A stretch of 64,000 bases of DNA from the NCBI RefSeq assembly GCF_014196425.1, contig NZ_JACIDR010000002.1, forward strand, positions 186,001 to 250,000. The letters are read 5' to 3'. The position numbers were made by a program, and so were the translations under genes. The notes beneath the pieces are model-generated. The model worked only from the letters and a program-made list of their open reading frames with translations, had not been told where the DNA came from and ran no database searches. Of this stretch, positions 26,250 through 33,728 are shown one piece after another; the first letter of the stretch is position 1, and each line of letters starts with the position of its first letter. The stretch comes from Hansschlegelia beijingensis (lineage in GTDB: Bacteria; Pseudomonadota; Alphaproteobacteria; Rhizobiales; Methylopilaceae).

Positions 26250-27161
26250 TCAGACGTCCTTATCTGATCGCCTGCGATACGATCTTAAAGGTCTACGAAT
26301 ATTATCCGAATGATGAAGATCGGGGCGCACAAACCAGCTAGCGTCGTGATAGCTAAATAAGGCGGGTCTAATCGGCTGCAGGCCGAGGAATTCTCCGAGT
26401 TCGGCCGGCGTCATGACGCGTGTCCGCATACTTCGGAAAGGCTCCTTATGCAGGTTCGCATCCACGATGCGCCTTAATTTGAAATCCATCGTAAGGAAGC
26501 AGAAGAGATTATGCCTTTCCGCAGTACAAATATGCCAAGCATCTAAATTATTCTTACGACCCATCTGTTCGATCAACGCGATATAGAGCGGATCGCTCTC
26601 ACGATTCTTTAGCCTCGACTGCTGCTGCTCTCGTGCGCTAGGACGCCCGCTCCAAATGGAGCCTGCCGCGGGGAAGGCGTATCCATCTATACTTTTAATA
26701 TCAACGTTCTGCAGAAGGCCGCGGTCAAAAAGTCCATAACCGCGGAATCGGCCTATGGGCTGACGATCTTGTTCGTCTCGCAACTCCGCTGATGTATAGA
26801 AAATAATCAGCCCTTCTCTTGCCAGTGACGCAATTCCCGGCAAGAACATGACGTTTTTGTATACATCTGAATCAGCGTCTGGCCCATAGACACAGACTCT
26901 TGCTGCGTACCCGGTGTCTATGTAGCTATCTCCCCACTTTTTCGGACCGGTAGAGACCCACACCGTCTCGTGCGTGATGCTATGACCAAGCACATTGCTA
27001 TCGATTAGAACGCCAAGCTGCCCTCCCTGCAGGCGCCTCGCTGCTCTTCTCGTTGAGAGATAAACTAGTAAGTCAACCAGATCTGGAAAATACTTAAATT
27101 TCCAAGATTTTAGCTTGTTTCGCAAGATGTAGCGCTTGCAAATTCTCAATTGAGAATACAC
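26250..27161 (-). CDS. PIN-like domain protein, orphan and AT-rich
   Basis: The 303-residue protein has the acid pattern of PIN nucleases: LIDSN (about residue 53), an internal TSAELRDE, NLDAWHICTAERH (about 208) and FLTMDFKLRR (about 224). In PIN proteins these acids bind metal and cut RNA. Here a 50-residue basic N-terminus, a long insert and a basic C-terminus (RRPLRSYRRRSDKDV) surround the core. Base composition is far from its neighbours: only 17 of 60 bases at 27061-27120 are G or C. That suggests recent transfer. No antitoxin gene is adjacent, so it may be a solitary nuclease. The fold is inferred from motifs only. Confidence 0.7.
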   Translation of the reverse strand: MYSQLRICKRYILRNKLKSWKFKYFPDLVDLLVYLSTRRAARRLQGGQLGVLIDSNVLGHSITHETVWVSTGPKKWGDSYIDTGYAARVCVYGPDADSDVYKNVMFLPGIASLAREGLIIFYTSAELRDEQDRQPIGRFRGYGLFDRGLLQNVDIKSIDGYAFPAAGSIWSGRPSAREQQQSRLKNRESDPLYIALIEQMGRKNNLDAWHICTAERHNLFCFLTMDFKLRRIVDANLHKEPFRSMRTRVMTPAELGEFLGLQPIRPALFSYHDASWFVRPDLHHSDNIRRPLRSYRRRSDKDV

Positions 27162-27165
27162 CAGC

Positions 27166-28620
27166 TCATAGCCTGCACTCCACCACCGTAGCCACGCTCT
27201 GCGCTTTCGCTGCGAGGTCCGCGGGTTTCAGCGCCTCGCCCACGGCGCCGGTCTCGAACTCTGTACTGTTCGCCTCCAGAAACGTCTGCGCGACCGACGC
27301 CTTGATGGCGAAGTTGACGTTCTGGGCGAAGTCGCCGGTGATCATCGCGACCTGAAGCACCTTCAGCTTCGAAACCACCACGCCGACGACGTTGCCGCTC
27401 TCGTCCAGCAGCGGTCCTCCGCTGTTGCCGGGCTGGACCGGGGCCGAGATCTGAATCTGGCTTGAATCGTCCAGCAGGCCGGCGGTCGCGGTCACGCCGC
27501 CCCGGGTGAAATTGCCGCTGGTGGCCAGAAGACCATTCAGCGGGAACCCAAAAGCCGCCACGTCCTCGCCGAGCCGCACGCCAGCGCGCAGCTTCCCGAC
27601 CGCCTCGTTCGGCTTGTCGCTCTCCACCAGCGCGAGGTCGTTGCGCTCGTCCCTCGCCAGCACCCGGCCGGACGCCTGCTCCTGCCCGACCTTCAGGGTC
27701 ACGGCCGCGCAGCCTTTCACCACATGGGCGTTCGTCAGCAGCCGCGTCCGCGTGACGAAGAAGCCCGTCCCGGTCCCCCCGGCCTCGCTCGGCGGCTGGG
27801 GCTTCGGGGCCTCCGCGACCGCCGGAGGCGAGGCCGGCGGAGTGGGAGTGACGGGCGCGGTGGGCGGCGAATAGGCGGCCTGCGCGGCCGCGTCCGCCCC
27901 GCCATAGAGCGGCGCGAAGAACAGGTTCGCCATCAGGTTCGGGATGCGATCGCCGCGCTCGATCTTCTGCGGGTCCCAGGTCGTCGTGAAGCCGACGATG
28001 CCGCCGCGCGCGACCTGATACTTGGCGTAGAACGCCCGATCGCCGACCCCGCCGGCGACCGCCATGAACGCCGGGCGCAGTACCTTGTAGTCGACGCGGC
28101 GACCGCCGGCCGGCGAGGTCAGCCGGGCATAGACGTCTTCGAGCGACCGCTCGGACGGCGTGAAGAAAGAAAAGTCGACGCTGATCGAGCGGTCATAGGA
28201 TTCGAACGCGTAGCCGTTCGCCGTCGGCTGCTGGCGCGGCACAAGCTTCTTCGGCACGAAGAGCTTGGCGTCAGTGAGCGGATGGACGATCTCGGCCATG
28301 CCCCAGGCCGACATCGCGCCATAGCCAGTGACGCGCAGGCGCAAATACTGGTCTGTGGTCAGCCAGCCGGTCGCGGGCGCGCCGATCGCGCTCTGGTAGG
28401 ACTGGATCGACCGGAAGAGGCGCGGCCCGAAGGCGCCGGTGCTCATCGCGTTGAAGTGGCCGGCGGCGATGAGCAGAAGCGGCAGCTCGTAACGCCGCTT
28501 GTCCTCATAGCTGTAGAAGACGCGCTCCGCCGCCTGGTACTGCGCGCGGTCGAGCGCATGCGCGCCCGGCGCGGCCAGCCCCGCAAGCGCCAGCATGCTG
28601 ACGAGAACCCAGATTTTCAT
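27166..28620 (-). CDS. Secreted trypsin-like serine protease with N-terminal PG-binding-like domain
   Basis: The 484-residue protein starts with a signal peptide (MKIWVLVSMLALAGLAAPGA, cleaved after AHA). Residues about 50-95 resemble a peptidoglycan-binding helical repeat (FGPRLFRSIQSYQ). A middle domain and a Pro-rich linker (about 260-290) precede a trypsin/HtrA-type domain with H299 (TNAHVV), D328 (RNDLALVE) and S400 (QPGNSGGPL). There is no PDZ domain. It is likely a periplasmic or cell-wall-associated protease. The start is the ATG before the signal peptide; the frame stays open upstream through repeat DNA, which is not coding. Confidence 0.88.
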   Translation of the reverse strand: MKIWVLVSMLALAGLAAPGAHALDRAQYQAAERVFYSYEDKRRYELPLLLIAAGHFNAMSTGAFGPRLFRSIQSYQSAIGAPATGWLTTDQYLRLRVTGYGAMSAWGMAEIVHPLTDAKLFVPKKLVPRQQPTANGYAFESYDRSISVDFSFFTPSERSLEDVYARLTSPAGGRRVDYKVLRPAFMAVAGGVGDRAFYAKYQVARGGIVGFTTTWDPQKIERGDRIPNLMANLFFAPLYGGADAAAQAAYSPPTAPVTPTPPASPPAVAEAPKPQPPSEAGGTGTGFFVTRTRLLTNAHVVKGCAAVTLKVGQEQASGRVLARDERNDLALVESDKPNEAVGKLRAGVRLGEDVAAFGFPLNGLLATSGNFTRGGVTATAGLLDDSSQIQISAPVQPGNSGGPLLDESGNVVGVVVSKLKVLQVAMITGDFAQNVNFAIKASVAQTFLEANSTEFETGAVGEALKPADLAAKAQSVATVVECRL

Positions 28621-28738
28621 CGCCGACCCCAAAGGCGGCGGGCGCCGCCTGCCGGCGAGTATAAGTTGGCCTGCAACCTTGGCGAGTCGGGAATAGCGCT
28701 TAGCGCGGCTCGGCGGATTTTCCTGCGACCACCCCACT

Positions 28739-28782
28739 CGGCCGGGCTTCGCCCGTCCACCCTCCCCTCTGCGAGGGAGGGA
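28739..28782. repeat. 44-bp direct repeat, copy 1
   Basis: This segment is identical over 44 bases to 29073-29116. Each copy contains two short hairpins, GGGC-TTC-GCCC and CCCTCCC/GGGAGGG. A further hairpin, CCCCTCGC-GGAA-GCGAGGGG, follows at 28835-28854. The composition and placement fit a dispersed intergenic REP-like family. Confidence 0.8.
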
Positions 28783-28940
28783 GAAGGAAGGGGCGCGCGT
28801 CTCCCTCCTCGCGGCGAAGCCGTGGGGAGGGTGGCCCCTCGCGGAAGCGAGGGGTCGGGTGGGGCCCTGGGCGTAGCGCTCCACCTCGCGTCCCGGCCTT
28901 GAGCCGGGACCCAGAACCGAACCCGGCCAAGATATCTCGC

Positions 28941-29033
28941 CGTCATGCCCGCTTGCGGGCATCCACGACTTCCTTGAAGCGCTGCGACCTGAGCCGAAGT
29001 CGTGGATGCCCGCGCGAAGGCGCGGGCATGACG
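28941..29033. repeat. REP-like long inverted repeat
   Basis: Left arm CGTCATGCCCGC...GTGGGC-type sequence at 28941-28971 faces a matching right arm at 28996-29033 (AAGTCGTGGATGCCC...GGGCATGACG) across about 24 bases. Each arm also folds on itself through GCCCGC/GCGGGC. Elements with this GTCATGCCCGC core are, from memory, common between genes in alphaproteobacteria. Confidence 0.75.
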
Positions 29034-29072
29034 CGGGGAGGACCGGGCGGGTGATCCTGACGACACCCCACC

Positions 29073-29116
29073 CGGCCGGGCTTCGCCCGTCCACCCTCCC
29101 CTCTGCGAGGGAGGGA
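29073..29116. repeat. 44-bp direct repeat, copy 2
   Basis: This is the second identical copy of the element at 28739-28782, 334 bases away in the same orientation. The two copies flank the long inverted repeat, so 28739-29116 reads as one composite repeat cluster lying upstream of the protease gene. Confidence 0.8.
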
Positions 29117-29164
29117 AAAGAGCGACCCTTGTCGGATGGCGGAATAAATTCCTTGACAAACCTC

Positions 29165-29300
29165 CTCCCCTCCCGCACCCTCCGCTGATCCCCGCCCGCG
29201 GGGAAGCGCGTCTTCCGGAGGCGTCTGGCGATCGCGGGGGCGGGGAGCGGCGTCTGCGGGGGGTTACGCGAACCTCTCCCGGACGGCGTCGCGTCGGGGG
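29165..29300. repeat. Imperfect direct repeat of about 125 bp, copy A
   Basis: Copy A shares long stretches with 29773-29895, including AAGCGCGTCTTCCGGAGGCG (29204-29223), GAGCGGCGTCTGCGGGG, and GCGAACCT-TCCCGGACG-CGTCGCG. Copy B is the region immediately before the gene at 29902, so copy A looks like a duplicated gene-upstream region. Confidence 0.75.
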
Positions 29301-29504
29301 CTCTGTCGGAGACGGCGGGGCCTCTGCTCCCGTCCGCCCGGCACTACGACCGGGACGCGAGTTGGAATCGCCTTAAGGCCGCGCGGAGCTCAGCCTCGGC
29401 GCCGGCCGGAGAGCGGGGACGCGACGCACCAAACACCGCGCGCGGGACGCCGGGAAGCCGGCATCCCCACTGCCCCAGAGCGGCGACCCGACGTCCCGCG
29501 CCTT
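29301..29504. other. Non-coding stretch after repeat copy A
   Basis: I see no gene. Frames are Arg/Pro/Gly-rich and lack ribosome binding sites. It lies between a promoter-like repeat copy and an intrinsic terminator, so an untranslated small RNA is possible. Confidence 0.4.
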
Positions 29505-29527
29505 CCCCTCCCCGGAGGGGCGTTTTT
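29505..29527 (+). terminator. Intrinsic terminator without an obvious gene
   Basis: CCCCTC and GAGGGG pair around CCCG and are followed by CG and five T. The plus-strand orientation fits the end of a transcript begun in repeat copy A. No coding sequence precedes it. Confidence 0.55.
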
Positions 29528-29601
29528 CTCGACCGCCCAACCGCGCGTTTCCGCGCGGGCCGCGGACGCATGTCCGCCGTTCCGGCGCCCAGCCGGGGGG
29601 C

Positions 29602-29766
29602 TCAGTCCTCGTGGTCCGGAACCGTCAGCGCGCAGCCGCAGGCCTCGGAGCGGTCGGCGAAGAAGGGCTGGACGAAGCCGGCGGCGCCGAACAGGGAGGT
29701 CGCGAGGGTCACCGCCGGCCGCGTCGCGGCCTCCGCGACCTGCCGGGAGCGCTGCGACCTCGACAT
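29602..29766 (-). CDS. Small Cys-containing hypothetical protein
   Basis: This is a 54-codon gene. The start MSRSQRSRQVAEAATR follows GGGGAGAGGAG by about six bases, an unusually good ribosome binding site. The protein has an Arg-rich N-terminus, a helical middle (VTLATSLFGAAGFVQPFF) and a C-terminus with two Cys in EACGCALTVPDHED. It is divergent from the GreA/GreB-family gene across repeat copy B, so both could share that promoter region. The short leader and Cys tail would fit a small regulatory or peptide-precursor protein, but no modifying enzymes are nearby. Function unknown. Confidence 0.5.
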   Translation of the reverse strand: MSRSQRSRQVAEAATRPAVTLATSLFGAAGFVQPFFADRSEACGCALTVPDHED

Positions 29767-29772
29767 TCGCGC

Positions 29773-29895
29773 TCCTCTCCCCCACCCTCGTCTGGTCCCC
29801 CCGGTAAGCGCGTCTTCCGGAGGCGCCTGAGGGGACGGGAGCGGCGTCTGCGGGGGTCAAGCGAACCTGTCCCGGACGTCGTCGCGGTCGGAGAA
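29773..29895. repeat. Imperfect direct repeat of about 125 bp, copy B
   Basis: This is the partner of 29165-29300. It fills the divergent gap between the 54-codon gene and the gene at 29902, so it probably contains their promoters. Confidence 0.75.
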
Positions 29896-29901
29896 CGTCG
29901 A

Positions 29902-30381
29902 ATGAGCGTCGCTTTCACCAAGGAGCAGGATTTCGAGGCGGTCGCGGCCAATCTGCCGGACCGGCCGATCTCGCCCCATCGCAATCTGGTGACCCCGGAA
30001 GGCCTGGCGGAGCTCGACCGCGCGCTCGCCGAGGCGCGCGCCGCCTATGCGGCCGCGCAGGCCGCAGGCGACATCGCCGGCGACCGGACCGCGATGGCGC
30101 GGGCGACGCGGGACCTGCGCTACTATGCGGCGCGCCGGGCGAGCGCAGAGCTCGTTCCGCCCGCGCCGGCGCCCGCCGCCGTCACGTTCGGCGCGCGCGT
30201 CACCTTCGAGCGGGAGGACGGCCGCCGGCAGACCTTCCGGATCGTCGGAGAGGACGAGGCCGATCCCGCCAGGGGCTCGGTCTCCTACATCGCCCCGCTC
30301 GCCCAGGCCCTGATGGGCAAGGCGGTCGGAGACGAGGCGACGCTTCCGAACGGCGTCGTCGAGGTGGTGGCGATCGAGTGA
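29902..30381 (+). CDS. GreA/GreB-family transcription elongation factor-like protein
   Basis: The 159-residue protein has an N-terminal conserved segment PISPHRNLVTPEGLAELDRAL, a helical stretch at 35-80 and a C-terminal FKBP-like Gre domain (about 95-159). That domain carries FRIVGEDEADPARGSVSYIAPLAQALMG and ends VVEVVAIE. Such proteins bind the secondary channel of RNA polymerase. The coiled-coil is shorter than in GreA, so cleavage stimulation is uncertain. ATG 29902 follows GGAGAACG. It lies downstream of repeat copy B and convergent with the DUF3297 gene. Confidence 0.82.
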   Translation: MSVAFTKEQDFEAVAANLPDRPISPHRNLVTPEGLAELDRALAEARAAYAAAQAAGDIAGDRTAMARATRDLRYYAARRASAELVPPAPAPAAVTFGARVTFEREDGRRQTFRIVGEDEADPARGSVSYIAPLAQALMGKAVGDEATLPNGVVEVVAIE

Positions 30382-30387
30382 GCGCGG

Positions 30388-30645
30388 TCAGCCGCCGGCG
30401 CTGTCGGCGTCGTCCCTGAAATAGGGCTCGACCGCGCCCTTGAGCTTGAGCGTCATGGGGTTGCCCGCGCGGTCCCGGGCCGTGCCGGCCGCCACCTTTA
30501 TCCAGCCTTCGCTGACCGAGTATTCCTCGACATTGGTCTTCTCGACGCCCTTGAACCGGATGCCGACGCCGCGGGCCAGAGCGGCCTCGTCGTAGAACTC
30601 GCTCTCGGGATTCACGGACAGGCGGTCGGGCGGCGTGTCGGCCAT
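30388..30645 (-). CDS. DUF3297 family protein
   Basis: The 85-residue protein starts MADTPPDRLSVNPES after AAGGAGC. It carries the DUF3297 pattern: SEFYDEAALARGVGIRFKG, an EEYSVSEGWIKV segment and TLKLKGAVEPYF. It is cytoplasmic, small and conserved in proteobacteria. Its function is not known. It is convergent with the Gre-family gene six bases away and divergent from the esterase gene. Confidence 0.88.
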   Translation of the reverse strand: MADTPPDRLSVNPESEFYDEAALARGVGIRFKGVEKTNVEEYSVSEGWIKVAAGTARDRAGNPMTLKLKGAVEPYFRDDADSAGG

Positions 30646-30752
30646 TCGGTCAGCTCCTTCGGTCGCGGCGTTGGTCCACGATCGCCGCGGCGGCGTCAAG
30701 CCCGGCCTCTGAGGCCGAATGATGGCCGGCGGCCAGCGTCGCCGCACGCCGC

Positions 30753-30770
30753 TGTTGCTGCGACGCAACA
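30753..30770. promoter_or_regulatory. Candidate PhaR-type operator
   Basis: TGTTGC and GCAACA form an inverted repeat around TGCGAC, and CTGC-GAC-GCAA lies inside it. A second TGC-rich stretch (TTGCGCGATGCAGCA) follows at 30776-30790. PhaR proteins of PHB-producing alphaproteobacteria bind TGC-rich CTGC-N3-4-GCAG sites. The site lies about 70 bases upstream of a PHB-depolymerase-type gene, which supports the reading but does not prove it. Confidence 0.45.
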
Positions 30771-30841
30771 TTGTTTTGCGCGATGCAGCATCCACATCAG
30801 GGCAGCGCGACAGGACGCGAACGCAGCAGCAGGAGGCGGCC

Positions 30842-31996
30842 TTGGCCAAACGCGATCAGGACGGCCGGCATGGTCCGCGCGAGCGAAACCGCTGGGACGC
30901 ATGGACGGCCGCGCGCCCGAAACGGCCCGCGGGCGCCGCGTCCGGCGAGCGCCGCCTGCAGGAGATCGAGCAGTTCGGGCCCAATCCGGGCGCGCTTCGC
31001 ATGCTCGCCTATGCGCCCCGCGATCTTCCGGCCGGCGCGCCGCTGGTCGTGGTGCTGCATGGCTGCACCCAGGACGCCTATGGCTACGATTCCCACGCGG
31101 GCTGGACGCGGCTCGCGGAGCGCGAGGGCTTCGCGGTGCTCTATCCCGAGCAGCAGCGGGCCAACAACGCGCAGCGCTGCTTCAACTGGTTCCTGGCCGC
31201 CGACGCGGCGCGGGGCCTCGGCGAAACCCGCTCGATCCGCGAGATGATCGCCGTCATGGTCGCTCGCCACGGGATCGACGAAAGCCGGATCTTCGTCACG
31301 GGCCTGTCGGCCGGAGGCGCGATGGCGAGCGCCCTGCTCGCCGACTATCCGGAAGTGTTCGCCGCCGGCGCCGTGATCGCGGGCCTGCCATGCGGCGCGG
31401 CGCGGAGCATACCCGAAGCGTTCGAGGCCATGTCGCGCCCCGGCGACCGCTCCGCGGCCGAGCTCGGCGATCTCGTTCGGGCGGGCTCGCCCCATGCCGG
31501 CCCGTGGCCGCGGATCTCGATCTGGCACGGGGCGGCGGACACGACGGTCGTCCCGAAGAACGCCGAGAACCTCGTGAAGCAGTGGGTCGAGGTGCACGGC
31601 GCCGCCCATGGCGAGTTCCACGAGGAGGTCTCCGACGGCCACCTGCGGCGCGTTTGGCGCGCCGGAGGGCGGGACGTCGTGGAGCTGCACGTCATCGCCG
31701 GCATGGGCCACGGGACGCCGCTCGACGCCCGGCTCGGCGAGCGCAAGGGCCCGTACATGCTCGACGTCGGCGTCTCGTCGACCCGGCTCATCGCGAAGTT
31801 CTGGGGCCTTTCGGGCGCCGTCGCCGAGGATGAGGCGCCCGCCGGCCAGGCGGTCGCCCGCCGGCCCGAACCCGCCGCCTCCGGCGCGGGCGAGAGCCGC
31901 CAGGAGCCCAGGCCGGACAACGCGCGCCGGTTTCGCGGCGCGGACATCGGCGGGACGATCGAGAGGGCGCTCAGGGCCGCCGGCCTGATGCGGTAG
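30842..31996 (+). CDS. PHB depolymerase-family esterase
   Basis: The 384-residue alpha/beta hydrolase has the nucleophile in GLSAGGAMAS, an oxyanion-hole LHGCTQDAYGYD, a likely acid in WHGAADTTV and the catalytic His in GMGHGTPLD. It matches the LpqC/poly(3-hydroxybutyrate) depolymerase family. I chose TTG 30842 because AGGAGG ends five bases upstream; the earlier in-frame codon at 30719 has no such site. No signal peptide is visible, so an intracellular polymer or oligomer is the likely substrate. The Arg/Pro-rich tail after residue 335 is unlike the family core. Confidence 0.86.
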   Translation: MAKRDQDGRHGPRERNRWDAWTAARPKRPAGAASGERRLQEIEQFGPNPGALRMLAYAPRDLPAGAPLVVVLHGCTQDAYGYDSHAGWTRLAEREGFAVLYPEQQRANNAQRCFNWFLAADAARGLGETRSIREMIAVMVARHGIDESRIFVTGLSAGGAMASALLADYPEVFAAGAVIAGLPCGAARSIPEAFEAMSRPGDRSAAELGDLVRAGSPHAGPWPRISIWHGAADTTVVPKNAENLVKQWVEVHGAAHGEFHEEVSDGHLRRVWRAGGRDVVELHVIAGMGHGTPLDARLGERKGPYMLDVGVSSTRLIAKFWGLSGAVAEDEAPAGQAVARRPEPAASGAGESRQEPRPDNARRFRGADIGGTIERALRAAGLMR

Positions 31997-32063
31997 TTTG
32001 CCGGCGGGGAACGGGCCGGCGGGCGCGGCGTTGCTAACCGGGGCGCGGCACCGGAAGAGCGCG

Positions 32064-33728
32064 ATGATCTCCGATCTCTGGTACAAGAACGCCGTCGTCT
32101 ACTGCCTTTCCGTGGAAAGCTTCATGGACTCCGACGGCGACGGGGTCGGCGACTTCCGCGGCCTGACGAGGCGGCTCGACTATCTCCACGGTCTCGGCGT
32201 CACGGCCGTATGGCTGATGCCGTTTCAGGCGTCGCCCGGGCGCGACGACGGCTATGACGTCTCCGACTTCTACAGCGTCGATCCGCGCTACGGCACGCTC
32301 GGCGACTTCGTGGAGTTCACCCACGCCGCGAAGCAGCGCGGCATGCGGGTGCTGATCGACCTCGTGGTCAACCACACCTCCGATCAGCATCCCTGGTTCC
32401 AGTCGGCGCGCTCCGACCCGCAGTCGCCCTATCGCGACTGGTATGTCTGGTCCGACAGGAAGCCCAAGAGCGCCGATCAGGGCATGGTGTTTCCTGGCGT
32501 CCAGAAGACGACCTGGACGCGAGACCCGGTCGCGAAGAAGTATTACTTCCATCGTTTCTATGAGTTCCAGCCCGACCTGAACACGTCCAATCCGCATGTT
32601 CAGGCCGAGATCCTCCGGATCATGGGCTTCTGGATCCAGCTTGGCGTCAGCGGCTTCCGGATGGACGCGGTGCCGTTCGTCATCGCGGAGAAAGGCCCGG
32701 ACGTCACGACGCCCAAGGAGCAGTTCCAGATGCTCCGGACGTTCCGCGAGTTCCTGCAATGGCGGAAGGGCGACAGCGTCATCCTCGCCGAGGCGAACGT
32801 GCTGCCCGAGGACGACATGAAGTATTTCGGCGTCGACGGCGACCGCATGCAGATGATGTTCAATTTCCACGTCAACCAGCGGCTGTTCTACGCGCTGGCC
32901 TCGGGCGACGCGCGGCCGCTCGCAGAGGCGCTGAAAGAGACGCAGTCGAAATACGACACCGCCCAGTGGGGCATATTCCTGCGCAACCACGATGAGCTTG
33001 ATCTCGGGCGGCTCGATCCGAAGCAGCGGCAGGCGGTGTTCGACGCGTTCGGCCCCGACAAGACGATGCAGCTTTATGACCGGGGCATACGGCGCCGCCT
33101 CGCCCCGATGCTGAACGGCGACCGCAGGCGCCTTGAGCTCGCCTACAGCCTGATGTTCACGCTGCCTGGCACGCCGGTCATGCGCTACGGCGACGAGATC
33201 GCGATGGGGGACGATCTGTCTCTGCCGGAGCGGTACTGCGCGCGCACGCCTATGCAATGGTCCAGCGAAAAGCAGGGCGGCTTCAGCAAGGCCGACAAGA
33301 CGTTCCTGCCGGTGATCTCGGGCGGGGGCTTCGGCTTCGAGACCGTCAACGTCGCCCAGCAGCGGCGCGACCCGAACTCCTTCCTCAACTGGATAGAGCG
33401 CATCATCCGCATGCGTCAGGAGTTGCCGGAGATCGGCTGGGGCGACTGCGTCAGCCTGCCGACGTCCGACGAGGCGGTGCTCGCGCTCCGCTACGACTGG
33501 CGCAACAACGCGGTCGTCATTCTCCACAACCTCGCCGCCGAGCCGAAGGAGGTCGGCTTCAAGGTCGGACCAACTGACGGAGAGCCGGGACGGCTCGTCG
33601 ACCTGCTGGCCCAGGCCCACAGCGAGGCGGACGAGGACGGCCGGCACCGGATCGTCCTGGAAGGCTACGGTTATCGCTGGTTCCGCGTGGGCGGGCTGAA
33701 CTACCTGCTCGACCGCAGCGACATCTGA
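32064..33728 (+). CDS. GH13 alpha-amylase family protein, trehalose synthase-like
   Basis: The 554-residue enzyme has a (beta/alpha)8 GH13 domain beginning DLWYKNAVVYCLSVESF. The catalytic residues are D201 (FRMDAVPF), E243 (LAEANV) and D310 (RNHDEL). The WDP-VAKKYYFHRFYEFQPDLN stretch is typical of trehalose synthase (maltose to trehalose isomerisation), but the ENLPETH motif of TreS is not present. It could instead be a related glucosyltransferase or glucosidase. There is no fused maltokinase. Its TGA shares a base with the ATG of the next GH13 gene, so both act in one pathway of maltooligosaccharide or trehalose metabolism. Confidence 0.85.
   Translation: MISDLWYKNAVVYCLSVESFMDSDGDGVGDFRGLTRRLDYLHGLGVTAVWLMPFQASPGRDDGYDVSDFYSVDPRYGTLGDFVEFTHAAKQRGMRVLIDLVVNHTSDQHPWFQSARSDPQSPYRDWYVWSDRKPKSADQGMVFPGVQKTTWTRDPVAKKYYFHRFYEFQPDLNTSNPHVQAEILRIMGFWIQLGVSGFRMDAVPFVIAEKGPDVTTPKEQFQMLRTFREFLQWRKGDSVILAEANVLPEDDMKYFGVDGDRMQMMFNFHVNQRLFYALASGDARPLAEALKETQSKYDTAQWGIFLRNHDELDLGRLDPKQRQAVFDAFGPDKTMQLYDRGIRRRLAPMLNGDRRRLELAYSLMFTLPGTPVMRYGDEIAMGDDLSLPERYCARTPMQWSSEKQGGFSKADKTFLPVISGGGFGFETVNVAQQRRDPNSFLNWIERIIRMRQELPEIGWGDCVSLPTSDEAVLALRYDWRNNAVVILHNLAAEPKEVGFKVGPTDGEPGRLVDLLAQAHSEADEDGRHRIVLEGYGYRWFRVGGLNYLLDRSDI

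Noticed and set aside
28621-29178. N-terminal extension of the serine protease
   Set aside because: The frame is open through REP-like repeats, but the protein has a clear signal peptide starting at 28620, so the upstream part is not coding.
30797-32086. 429-codon open frame on the minus strand
   Set aside because: It is antisense to the PHB depolymerase-type esterase, with no motif and no ribosome binding site.
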